Both the position numbers and the translations under genes were made by a program. Shown here one piece after another: positions 33,487 through 42,837 of a stretch of 64,000 nt of DNA; the stretch's first letter is position 1; every line of letters begins with the position of its first letter. This DNA is from Pictodentalium vernedei (Eukaryota > Mollusca > Scaphopoda > Dentaliida > Dentaliidae): assembly GCA_031216915.1 (NCBI GenBank), contig CM062291.1:33360484-33424483 (forward strand). The letters are read 5' to 3'. The notes below the pieces were generated by a model. That model ran no database searches. It worked only from the letters and a program-made list of their open reading frames with translations, and was not told the DNA's origin.

Positions 33487-34140
33487 ATGTTACTAATAAT
33501 CTCACCTGGAAATACAGCCTCGATATACCAGGTAAGTAAAATCTTACTAATAATCTCACCTGGAAATACAGCCTCGATATACCAGGTACATAAAATGTTA
33601 CTAATAATCTCACCTGGAAATACAGCCTCGATATGCCAGGTAAGTAAAATGTTACTAATAATCTCACCTGGAAATACAGCCTCGATATACCAGGTACATA
33701 AAATGTTACTAATAATCTCACCTGGAAATACAGCCTCGATATGCCAGGTAAGTAAAATCTTACTAATAATCTCACCTGGAAATACAGCCTCGATATACCA
33801 GGTACATAAAATGTTACTAATAATCTCACCTGGAAATACAGCCTCGATATGCCAGGTAAGTAAAATGTTACTAATAATCTCACCTGGAAATACAGCCTCG
33901 ATATACCAGGTAAGTAAAATGTTACTAATAATCTCACCTGGAAATACAGCCTCGATATGCCAGGTAAGTAAAATCTTACTAATAATCTCACCTGGAAATA
34001 CAGCCTCGATATACCAGGTACATAAAATGTTACTAATAATCTCACCTGGAAATACAGCCTCGATATGCCAGGTAAGTAAAATGTTACTAATAATCTCACC
34101 TGGAAATACAGCCTCGATATACCAGGTAAATACTCCATAA
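33487..34140. repeat. 54-bp minisatellite made of the exon 6 end plus its 5' splice site, 12 copies
   Basis: Unit of exactly 54 bp (18 codons). Minus strand: exon end ACCTGGTATATCGAGGCTGT, ATTTCCAG, then donor GTGAGATTATTAGTAACAT. Twelve donors, at exon ends 34100, 34046 ... 33506. All units are open in the ABCA frame, reading TWYIEAVFPGEIISNILL, and the frame stays open to about 33432. Copies differ at three sites (TAC/TGC, GTAAG/GTACA, C/G), and copies 5-8 equal 9-12, so a four-unit 216-bp higher-order repeat is visible. Confidence 0.97.
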
Positions 34141-34304
34141 ATAACTGAATCTATTATCATCATAAGGAAACACTTAGCCATACTGAAATCATCATCTATA
34201 ATAGGGCTCTGATTTAAGTTATGCCACTGTATTCCAATATTCTGTTCCTCGTATTTAGAGATATAACTGCAGCCAAAGCCAAATGCAACACTTGATGAGA
34301 GACA
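34100..34304 (-). CDS. ABCA1-like: ABCA exon 6 of window (last TMD1 helix; donor lies in a minisatellite)
   Basis: Acceptor CCTTTACAG at 34305. It encodes SSSVAFGFGCSYISKYEEQN, IGIQWHNLNQSPI, a helix MAKCFLMMIIDSVIYGVFTW and YIEAVFPG. The last eight residues are identical to the end of TMD1 in ABCA1. The expected donor G|GTGAG is at 34099 because the next exon begins with the remaining GQYGI. This border is the first unit of a 12-copy 54-bp array, so eleven further identical in-frame donors follow at 54-nt steps (exon ends at 34046, 33992 ... 33506). The shortest form (205 nt, phase 1 out) is chosen because it reproduces the family sequence without an insertion. Confidence 0.93.
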
Positions 34305-34333
34305 CTGTAAAGGAAAAAAACAATTTCATTGTA

Positions 34334-34742
34334 TTAGGCCTAAAAAAATAAAAAATCTGTTTCTCAGGCCCTCCCGCATGGTCCTTTTGGCTGCAGCATG
34401 CTCTCTTTTTATAACCAATTTAAACTTAAAAAAAATAAAAATTAAATGGTTTATGTCTGATATTTTACCTAAGTTAAAAAAATTGATGAATTTGTCCCTT
34501 GAGTGCAAGAAGGCTTTGCAATGCTTTAGCATTGCAAAGCCTTCTTGCACTCAAGGGACAAAGTACATCACCACCCATGCTATTCTGTATATTATGAGGC
34601 CTAAAACTTGAACCAAGAATATGAACTTTTGATGGCAAAGAAGAAATTACTGAAATAAAAAATAAAATAAAATAACGCTCGCCCGCATGCAATTTCACAA
34701 ATAATGGCCTGAGAAACAGAAGATCTACTTTGTGTGGCCTTA
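34334..34742 (+). mobile_element. Palindromic MITE, family C (complete)
   Basis: Left TTAGGCCTAAAAAAAT ... CTGTTTCTCAGGCC; right GGCCTGAGAAACAGAAGATC ... GTGTGGCCTTA. The hairpin at 34494-34559 has perfect 32-bp arms GTCCCTTGAGTGCAAGAAGG CTTTGCAATGCT and inverse, with 2 bp at the tip. Other copies: 34849-35249 inverted, 24338-31679 split, 20111-21547 damaged. Confidence 0.85.
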
Positions 34743-34848
34743 TCTGTCACATCACATGAGCTTTTTCCAACCATGAACATCAACAGTCTTTCTGACTCTG
34801 AACATCATGAGCCTTTTCCGACTATGAACATCATCCGAGTGGTTTCGA

Positions 34849-35249
34849 TTAGGCCACACAAAGTAGATCTTGTTTCTCAGGCCATTTTTTTGTAAAATTG
34901 CATGCGAGTGGGCGGGTGGTTTTTTATTTCATTTTTGTAATTATTTCTTTGTCATTAAAAAGGTGATGTTCTTGGTTTGTTTTATGTTTTAGGCCCCCAT
35001 AATCTACAGAATAGCATGGGTGATGGTGTATTATGTCCCTTGAGTGCAACAAGGCTTTGCAATGCTAAAGCATTGCAAAGCCTTGTTGCACTCAAGGGAC
35101 AATTTTATTAACTTGGGTAAAACATCAGACAAAAAGCATTTGATTTTGATTTTTTAAAGTTTGGATTGGTTATAAAAAGAGAGCATACGACATTCAAAAG
35201 GACCAAGTGGGAGGGCCTGAGAAACAGATTTTTTTATTTTTTAGGCCTT
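34849..35249 (-). mobile_element. Palindromic MITE, family C, opposite orientation
   Basis: Same family as the preceding entry in inverse orientation, 106 bp apart. Its hairpin (about 35036-35101) is also perfect but reads GCAACAAGG/CCTTGTTGC where the neighbour reads GCAAGAAGG/CCTTCTTGC. The spacer holds repeated GAACATCA.CAG/ACTATGAACATCATC. Confidence 0.85.
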
Positions 35250-35394
35250 GTGAACATCATACTTTAAAAGCGATAAAACAAACAAAATCACTCAATAACA
35301 ATCCAGAAGTAAAATGAGCCGTCTTGATTCGAGAGAATCAGTTCTGATTCTCAAAAACTCCAACTGCGAGAAACAATTTTCAAATAATTTAAAA

Positions 35395-35535
35395 TTTGAG
35401 AGAACTGCTGAACTGGATATCTCTCAACTGAATAACCCTGTTAACTGAATATAATTTTCAAAACACCAAACCATTTACCATACCTTCAGTACAAATTAGA
35501 TTTGTTAATTGCATATAGGTTATTAATTAAGAAAA
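35395..35535. mobile_element. Pogo-like MITE, 5' half
   Basis: GGATATCTCTCAACTGAATA ACCCTGTTAACTGAATATAA and CATTTACCATACCTTCAGTA match the left half of 1179-1608; the central hairpin and right half are absent. Confidence 0.7.
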
Positions 35536-35904
35536 GATTAATTCAATTCTACTTCTGAAACCAACTCACTCACAGCATTATGACGTTGACATTGGCTTCC
35601 AACGTTATTCCCGTATTAAGACATGCTGTGAACGATATTTTTCGTAATGACCTTTTTGATGGTGATTATGTGATAAATTCTGCTCCAAAGTCTTTAAAAA
35701 CTAATAATCATCTCTAATAATCATCTCTGAAAGTATCTGTTGTGTTTCATGACTAAACAATAAACTGAGGTATAAAAAAAGGTTTGGGTTATCTGACAAT
35801 CTCTCATTGGAATTAAACTCCCTTGTTGAACATCTCTATTGGCTTGCCGTGTCTTCCAAAATTAGTATGAAATCAAAGACTTTCAAATTTTATCTTTTTT
35901 GTTT

Positions 35905-36259
35905 TGGGGGTGCGGTGGTTCAGTTGGTAGAAGTGCAGGCTGCATGCCAAGAGATCCTCGGTTCGAATCCCACCTGCGGCAACCGTATTGTGTCCTTGGG
36001 CAAGACACTTCACCCCCATTGCCCACGTGGGGGCACGGTGGCACTGTGTACCAAGGTGTACTGCACGTCAATGGTGCACATGTCTGCTACCAATGCTAAC
36101 CCTGGTTGTGTGGAGTTAGTATGTTGGGGAGCTGACAGTTGCTCCCCGTTGCTGGATGGTTCTCTCTGGGTACTCCAGTTTCCTCCACTCGTAAAACTGT
36201 TGTGGTCATGATTAGCAATTGTGCAGAAATATGTGACCTTAAATACCAATAAATAAATA
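35905..36259 (+). mobile_element. tRNA-derived SINE, full length, with 13-bp target duplication
   Basis: Starts near GGTGCGGTGGTTCAG; A box TGGTTCAGTTGG and B box GGTTCGAATCC stand about 30 bp apart as in a tRNA head. A shared central part follows (CCTTGGGCAAGACACTTCAC), then a tail CAATAAATAAATA. ATCTTTTTTGTTT stands on both sides (35892-35904 and 36260-36272). Not a functional tRNA gene. Confidence 0.9.
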
Positions 36260-36272
36260 ATCTTTTTTGTTT

Positions 36273-36655
36273 GATGTATATTTATTTGCATGCATTTTCT
36301 ACAAAGCATAATGATATAAGTTACATGGCGTGTCGCTGGCCGATACATTTCCATACAAGGCAATGAGAGCTCAAACCAGTGAGATGAAACCGAACCTGAT
36401 ATGAACACTCAGTTCTATGCTATGTAAAGGATTAATACCCTTTCAAGAGAAACAAAGAACAAACAGACGTTTATTATTTAGAAACTGACAGCTGTGCAGA
36501 ATCATCAACAGTAACTGGCACTGTTATATAAACAATCGTCTCAGTTCGAAGTGCGATATTTGTTTACAAAATAAAATGTATCACTACAAGCATATCTGAA
36601 TTACCCTTAATACATTTTCTGTCATTACCACCTGAAAGGGGTTAACAAAGCATCC
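36273..36655. other. Unassigned intron sequence
   Basis: No exon, hairpin or known repeat recognised. Confidence 0.45.
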
Positions 36656-36902
36656 TTAACTCTTAGAAGCCGGGGAATCAGAATGAATTTATTGAACATG
36701 ACATACCGCGAAAAACTTACAGTAAAGCAGGTGCTTCTAGTCAAGTGTTGTCTGCCTATGCAGGCAGACGACACTTGACTAGAAGCACCTGCTCAGTGTT
36801 TAATTCTCCCCCAGCCCAAAGATAGCCAAACCGTCACTGCCAGATTACCTGTAGTATTACATCACAGGCAAGAAAACTTGACTACCGGTTTCTAAGAGTT
36901 AA
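36656..36902. mobile_element. TTAA hairpin element (CTCTTAGAAGCCGG ends)
   Basis: TTAACTCTTAGAAGCCGG and inverse CCGGTTTCTAAGAGTTAA. The hairpin at about 36730-36790 has near-perfect arms GCAGGTGCTTCTAGTCAAGTG and inverse around TGTCTGCCTATGCAGGCAGAC. The right TTAA is shared with the next element. Confidence 0.8.
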
Positions 36903-37142
36903 CTGGTAGAGTGTTGGAAGCCCATATTTGGGCTTTACTCTAAAGTGTCAGCACCTGAAGGTTTCATATTTTGTGGATGTTGTTCATACCACATTTGAAG
37001 TGAAATTATTTAGTCTGTTAGGATTTGCCTTGTTACAATTTATGGGAGAGTGCCTATAGGCACTCTCCCATAAATTGTAACAAGGCAAACATATGTGAAC
37101 AAATTTTGATGACCAAAAATAATTCAGCACTCTACCAGTTAA
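36899..37142. mobile_element. TTAA hairpin MITE, family A
   Basis: TTAACTGGTAGAGTGTTGGAAG and inverse CAGCACTCTACCAGTTAA. The hairpin near 37028-37090 has arms TTTGCCTTGTTACAATTTAT, GGGAGAGTGCC and inverse. Its left TTAA (36899-36902) belongs also to the preceding element. Confidence 0.85.
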
Positions 37143-37554
37143 ACATTCAAAAAATCACTTTTATTCTGTTGAGTAAACTGTAAAGAAAATGTTCACTTCA
37201 GCATAAAAAAATCGATAGAATCGTAAAAACAACAAAGACCTATTAGGACTACAAATAATATTTTCTGCCATTTTTTAAAAATATTTCAAGTTTTGACTCT
37301 TTTGGTGCGGAATAATCTGAGAAACAGAATTCCTAGCGCCTGATATTCATCAGGAATTTTACAAAAAGTATAGGTTGTTAGATTTAAAGCATCATTATTT
37401 TAAAAGATCTTCTAATGATCTATCTCACTGACAGTTTGTCAAATGATTTTCTGTATATATTTGAATGGAACCTTTATACTTTCAAGGGACGATATCGTTG
37501 TTCATGGATAGGATATAAATGGTGCATGAAACATAGGAATACTTATGTTTGTTC
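37143..37554. other. Unassigned intron sequence
   Basis: AT-rich, nothing recognised. Confidence 0.45.
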
Positions 37555-37556
37555 AG

Positions 37557-37790
37557 CCATTTACCCAACGAATCGGCCGCATCCCCCACGTAATATGCAA
37601 CCTCAGCAGTTGAAAAAATATTATTTTTCAAAAATTTTCAACAAAACCATATCATGTGACCCCTCGTTGGAACGAGCTCGTTCCAACAAGGGGTCACATG
37701 ATATGGTTTTGTTGAAAGTTTTTGAAAAATTTGAAAAAATTATATTTCAAATAATAAATTTTGATATCGTCTGCATTGGTTAAGGGTTAA
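37557..37790. mobile_element. TTAA hairpin MITE, family B
   Basis: Left CATTTACCCAACGAATCGGC (TTAA lost), right TTGGTTAAGGGTTAA. The core at 37640-37720 has a shortened tip: CGTTGGAACGAGCTCGTTCCAA. One mismatch in the arms. Confidence 0.8.
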
Positions 37791-38161
37791 AAGCACTTGG
37801 AAATGACACACGCAGTTGGCTAAAATGACTACTGCAGTACCTTTCCGTGGTCTGTCGACTCTGGTCGCCTGTCATGCCAAAAGAGTAAAATCAATAAATA
37901 TGGTAAACTGAAAATGTTTTTGGAACTCAAATTCACTTATTATGTTTTAATTCAAATTTTGAAAATTTGAAGCGAGTGGATATGCATCAAAAGAGTAATA
38001 GCGGCTACTTACCCAAGATCAAATAATATCTGGTGAGTTACCTGATCCGGTGGAACCCTTAGATGGTATTCCAGAAATCTGATTGGAGAAACTAACTTTG
38101 AGTCATGTTAAAAATAGTGTCTGTTTATTACAATTGTTTTGTACACATCCCATTCTGCATA

Positions 38162-38352
38162 AATAAAAATACAGTGTCTGCTTATTATATACACAGAACG
38201 ACATGCATGTGTGAATGGGTTAATCATTATGATACTTGTGCCATTGCGGAAGGATAAAACTAGAAGCCTGCGGCCTCTCGTTCTATCCTTCTGTGCAGGC
38301 ACTCATGCCATACTGATTAACCCATTCACACACGTGTGTCATTCTGTGTTTA
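38162..38352. repeat. Inverted-repeat element with hairpin centre
   Basis: ACACAGAACGACATGCATGT GTGAATGGGTTAAT and inverse ATTAACCCATTCACACACGT ... CATTCTGTGT; the inner hairpin is AGGATAAAACTAGAAGCC...CTCGTTCTATCCTTC. Related outer arms occur at 60268-60404. Confidence 0.7.
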
Positions 38353-39122
38353 TTACACGCCTTCATGTCCATAAAAACAATTATTAGAAGGACACTCAGC
38401 AATTCATTTGACAACTATCAACACAAAGAACACATTTCATTGCCAACCAAATTTGCAAGGGGAACACATGTTACTATTTCGGCCCCTGAGTTCCAATGTG
38501 TTCTATGTGCCTAGTTTCGGTCGGATTATTTTTGCCAGAATTATGCCCTTTTTTGACTTCAAAAAGCAGACATAGAATTTTGTCCGGAGATTTTCTCAGA
38601 TGTTTAAGGGTCGATTCCTTTGAAACTTGGTATGGATATTTACTACCATGGGAACCTTTGCACATGTGATTATAGATTTTACCGGACTTTTTTGCCAGAG
38701 TTATGCCCCTTTTAATTGCCCGGGAATCAAATGTCATTTTTTATTTAACCAGAGAATAAAATCTCGAATTTTGAGATAACCTATTTACCGTTGTTCTTCT
38801 GGATATAATAAAGAGGGCCGATTACAGAACAGCCATCGTGGATGGGTCAAAATCTATGGGTGGGCATTTTTCCACACATATAATTCAGAGATGATCAACT
38901 ATGACACCTTGCAAAATCAGCTGTCTTAGGGAGTTTGAGCATTGAATAGAGGGTCTTCCCACAGGAACATTTTAAAACAGTGCTATCAAATAAGGTGATA
39001 AGACAACTTTTTAGACAAAATGATTGCAGTTCCAGACGAACAATTTTTCGGTCATCTGTTTTTTCATTTCGATAACCAACAGGGAAATGATAGAATCATT
39101 CCTCTCATATTGTATGGCCTGT
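38353..39122. other. Diverged repeat-like intron sequence
   Basis: Contains two copies of a block with TTTTTGCCAGA.TTATGCCCCTTTT (about 38528 and 38688) and GTTCCAATGTGTTCTATGTG, the latter shared with the hairpin at 54398-54463. The minus-strand 87-codon frame here has no family features. Confidence 0.45.
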
Positions 39123-39372
39123 TTAACCCTTTACCTAACATTGCAGCCAGAAACTGCCAGAAAATTAACCAGAATAAGCCTACCACAATCTAAAATATCT
39201 CAGAAATTTCCCATCATAACTATTCAAATATAGAAATTATTAGAACCCGCTCGTCCAGCTGGTTCTAATGATATCCATATCTGTATGGTTTTATTGAAAA
39301 ATTGTGAAATTTATTTTCAAAAAATGTGGAATTTAACATATTTTTTTAAAATATTGTTAGGTAAAGGGTTAA
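39123..39372. mobile_element. TTAA MITE, family B3, adjacent to exon 5 donor
   Basis: TTAACCCTTTACCTAACATTG at the left and ATATTGTTAGGTAAAGGGTTAA at the right. The core palindrome is short (ATTAGAACCCGCTCGTCCAG CTGGTTCTAAT, about 39240-39270). The intron retains only 16 nt between donor and element. Confidence 0.8.
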
Positions 39373-39388
39373 CTGAAAGAAAACTTAC

Positions 39389-39610
39389 TGTTGCCATTTT
39401 GCCACTGGCGTCCATGTATTCTTCCCACTGTACAACTAGTGTGTATGGTAAGTACAGCATGAAGTAGATAAAGCCGGCACATACTGCTGCTAAATTTGCC
39501 TTAGAGAAGAAGACACTAATCAAAAAGCACTGCATTATGGTTGAGATGGAAAACAGCATCATGAAAACAAACAATACCGTCGGATCTGTTTTCTCTATAA
39601 TTTTACCACC
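39389..39610 (-). CDS. ABCA1-like: ABCA exon 5 of window (TMD1 helices)
   Basis: Acceptor ATTACAG at 39611, donor ACA|GTAAGT at 39388. It encodes KTDPTVLFVFMMLFSIS, MQCFLISVFFSKANLAA and FIYFMLYLPY, which match the TMD1 segment (DPSVVFVFL ... LQCFLISTLFSRANLAA ... IYFTLYLPY) of ABCA1. Two membrane helices. 222 nt, exactly 74 codons, phase 0 both sides. A TTAA element lies only 16 nt beyond the donor. Confidence 0.95.
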
Positions 39611-39759
39611 CTGTAATAAAATTATAATCTTTAAGAAATTTTTCTTTTATGTGTTGAAGAATTGTAGTGAAACCCTCAAAGAGCTCATTCCAACAAGTGG
39701 GTACTGACAATAAAAATTAAATATTGATTAAAAAATGCCAATGGTTAATTTTTTATTTG

Positions 39760-40009
39760 TTAACTGGTAGAGTGCTGGAAGCCCATATTTGGACTTTATT
39801 CTTACGTGCAGGTACCATAAGTTAAAGGCTTCATAATCTGTGAATGTGCTTCATATTATCTTTGAAGTGAAATTATTTCATCTGTGTGGATTTGCCATGT
39901 TACAATTTATGGGAGAGTGCCTTTGGGCACTCTCCCATAAATTGTAACAAGGCAAAAATATGTGAACAAATTTTGAAGACCAAAAATATTTTAGCACTCT
40001 ACCAGTTAA
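39760..40009. mobile_element. TTAA hairpin MITE, family A
   Basis: TTAACTGGTAGAGTGCTGGAAG and inverse; hairpin centre GGGAGAGTGCCTTTGGGCACTCTCCC near 39909-39934 inside longer arms (GTTACAATTTAT and inverse). Tip bases differ from the copy at 36899 in a paired fashion. Confidence 0.85.
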
Positions 40010-40136
40010 ATGTGGCAGAGGGCTTAAAAAAACATGAGATATGAAAATCTTGAGGGGGAAAGGCATGGCAATGAACTTATTCCAATGAGGGGTCACATGA
40101 TATAATTTTGTTGAAATATTTTGAAAAATATATTTT

Positions 40137-40749
40137 TATTTAATGCTCAGGCATCAATTCACGCTGAAAAATTAAGTCATATTCCCCTGTCGGTCGGCAA
40201 AAATCGATATTTCATCGTAGGTTCGGATGACGAATCACATGTACTTTAAACAAGTCAGCACATCAGTAATGAATTCCAGAGTCCCAAATACAAACAAATT
40301 CGAATAACTGATAGTGACAGTGACTAAATCAATTCATTAAATCAGCGGTTTCAAAGTTTGACTTTCTCATTCACCTTCCAGCGAAAAGCCGAAATCACTT
40401 TCAAATTTCTTCAGTTCAACTTCACACGTCTTCAGTGCATTGAGTTCAAAAAAAATAAAATGACGTGTCTTGTTATTGAAAATAAGAAAGTGGTGTTTTT
40501 TGTTATTGTTCTATTTCTTCGAAACACATTGCGATTATTTCAATTCGCCAGCCTTGGTAAATCGTAAAGTTAGGGGAGAAATAAGACGGGACTACTTTTT
40601 GTGCGGATATTCACACATTCCAATGGTTGGAGTTTGGTTGTTGTAATTTTTGTATGGACGCCGGTTCGGCACATAAATTTTGCGCCTTAATGGCAAATAA
40701 AGGCCACAAATTGTAGAGTTTGTAGTCGTAGAGCATTAAATAAAAAGAA
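40137..40749. other. Unassigned intron sequence
   Basis: No exon or hairpin seen. 40082-40136 is a short family B piece (TGAGGGGTCACATGATATAA). Confidence 0.4.
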
Positions 40750-40977
40750 AATTCACGAAAATTTGATGAATACCGAAAATATCTCGTTCGTGGCTACAAG
40801 AAATATGAGGATCTTCACTCGCGACTGCGTCGCTCGTGAAGATCCTCATATTTCTTTGTAGCCACTCACGAGATATTTTCGGTATTCATCAAATTTTCGT
40901 GAATATCCTCTATTTACCAAATGCTTAATTAGTAAATATGTGAGCAGATGTGACCGATTCATTAGGTAAAGGCTTAA
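40750..40977. mobile_element. Very long hairpin element ending in TTAA
   Basis: Arms of about 70 bp: 40751-40821 (ATTCACGAAAATTTGATGAA ... GATCTTCACTCGCGAC) and 40838-40905 inverse, with only about 16 bp between. The right end GGTAAAGGCTTAA is TTAA-type and shares the TTAA with the following family B element. The left end was not found. Confidence 0.75.
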
Positions 40978-41199
40978 CCCTTTACCCAATACAGACGATA
41001 ACAAATTTATTATTTTAAATATCATTTTTTTAAATTTTTCAAAAAATTTCAACAAAACCATATCATGTGACCCCCTCATTGGAACAAGGGGTCACATGAT
41101 ATGGTTTTGTTGAAATTTTTTAAAAAATAATATTTTTCCAACTGTGGAATTTGCATATTACGCAGGCGGATGCAGGCGATTCGTTGGGTAAAGGGTTAA
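40974..41199. mobile_element. TTAA MITE, family B (hairpin tip deleted)
   Basis: TTAACCCTTTACCCAATACAG and inverse TTCGTTGGGTAAAGGGTTAA, the reverse orientation of 3653. The core retains arms ACCATATCATGTGACCCC and inverse, but the tip is reduced to TCATTGGAACA. It ends 33 nt from the donor of exon 4. Confidence 0.85.
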
Positions 41200-41232
41200 T
41201 ATAATTGATATTGAATGTTTGATGATACATAC

Positions 41233-41455
41233 CTTTAGTATGAAAACCAAGAGAAGAACAGAGATGGTCATCACACAGAAAGCATTGATGAACCAAGACA
41301 CCCAATGCACTCCATTCCCTAACCCCATGATCTTCATTACTTCTTTCAATCTTTTTTCCTTTTCATAAACGATGGCTTTCGTAACTCTTGACACTGTATA
41401 GATCCAAGCCAAAACCATAAACAGTGGTAAGGTTCTCGATACGGAATAAACAAAT
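41233..41455 (-). CDS. ABCA1-like: ABCA exon 4 of window (first TMD1 helices after the loop)
   Basis: Acceptor ATTACAG at 41456, donor AAAG|GTATG at 41232. It encodes a hydrophobic helix RTLPLFMVLAWIYTVSRV, the cytoplasmic motif IVYEKEKRLKEVMKIMGL, which is diagnostic for ABCA proteins (IVYEKEARLKETMRIMGL in ABCA1), and two more hydrophobic runs (HWVSWFINAF and MTISVLLLVFIL). 223 nt, phase 2 in and 0 out. A TTAA hairpin element ends 33 nt into the downstream intron. Confidence 0.95.
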
Positions 41456-41691
41456 CTGTAATGAGAAATTTAATGTTTCCTCACTGTTACTGTTGAGTTT
41501 TTTCTTTTATTACATGCCCATGCAGTCTCTCTTATGCAATACGGCGTGCAATGCGGCTGTGCAATACGGAATTCCGTATTGCACACCAACCTGTTCCAAC
41601 CGGGACTTTTTTTATGCAATGCGACTGCATAAAGTGCATGGTGTTTACCACCGTTGATAGAAAAGAAAATTAGGTCAGTATGTAATAAATA

Positions 41692-41818
41692 CAAAACCAC
41701 ATGTATGTTTCAATGAGTCGTTTTGTATTCGTCAGACCTTCAGTCTCGACGTTTTCTTCCTACGCACATCTGACTCATTGAATACAAAACGACTCATAGA
41801 AACATACATGTAGTTTTG
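41692..41818. repeat. Hairpin with 40-bp arms
   Basis: CAAAACCACATGTATGTTTC AATGAGTCGTTTTGTATTC and inverse (41777-41818) around about 45 bp. Confidence 0.75.
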
Positions 41819-41828
41819 TCTATATAAT

Positions 41829-42778
41829 TTAATTGGTTGAGTGCTGGAAGCCCAAATTTGGGCTTTACTCAGACGAATGGGTACCACAAGTTAAAGGCTT
41901 CATATCCTGTAGATGTCTTTCAAATTATCTTTGAAGTGAGATTATTATTATCCCTGGTGGGTGAGGGTGTGAGATGGGGAAAGCCGAGTGTCTGGACCAA
42001 ATATCTTGTCCAGAGGGTGAGATTTTCCCATCACACACCCACTTCCATCAGGGATAATTTTCTCCCCCCACCAAAACACCCTGACGTCATCAGAAGTAAT
42101 TCAGGGGCACGTGCAGCTATACCGGACAATTTTGTTGTCCTTTTCTGAAGAAAACTGATTTGCTTATCGGAAAGAGTGCACAAAAGTTCTGTATATATCA
42201 CAGATATATACCACTAAATTAAATCCGAATGCCGGCAAGATAGGTGTTAAAGATTTGTAGCGAAATGAACATTGATACATTCCAATGACGTCATATTATG
42301 AATTCTGCATTGTATTAGCATAACTTTTCGATGGGAATTTCGTGCAACTCGCTCCACTCATAAAGACGTTCATCCAAAAATTCATATAAAAGAGTCAATT
42401 GTCCTTTGGTTTTGCGGCCTGTGTTTTTATTTCTATTTTCTTAGACAAAAGTTCATTTGCTAATAATTCCGAAACGTGACACCACGTTGTTTGTTTACAG
42501 AAGAACATGTGATAATTGAATAGCCCTGCGCGCATTAAATATGCTAATAAGCCAATATAGGTTGGTGACGTGGGTGGGGTGAGATAGCTGTCATGGGTGG
42601 GGTGAGACGGGCCTATCTCTCCAAGCTGTGTCAGATAACTTTATATATGTCTCAGTACCTTAATGGTGGGAGAATATTTAGTCTGTAAGGATTTGCTCTC
42701 TCCCACAAATTGTGAAAAAGCAAATGACATGAGAATATATTTTGCTGACCAAAAATTATTTACCACTCTACCAGTTAA
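41829..42778. mobile_element. Family A MITE carrying a 0.7-kb insertion
   Basis: Left TTAATTGGTTGAGTGCTGGAAG, right ACCACTCTACCAGTTAA. Between about 41947 and 42672 lies foreign sequence with its own inverted repeats, ATTATCCCTGGTGGGTGAGG (41946) and the imperfect inverse ending CATCAGGGATAAT (about 42054). Confidence 0.7.
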
Positions 42779-42837
42779 AGCATATTTCAGTTAAAAAACA
42801 CAAATCTTCCATAGGCTTCAGGCCTTAAAGTTTGATA

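Noticed and set aside
33432..34181. Frames of 217, 218 and 249 codons as repeat-protein genes
   Set aside because: They are open because the 54-bp unit is a multiple of three and lacks stops; the minus-strand 249-codon frame is the continuation of ABCA exon 6 into the array. No independent gene is implied.
35905..36005. tRNA gene
   Set aside because: A and B boxes are present, but the sequence continues into a SINE body, has target duplications and is one of seven diverged copies.
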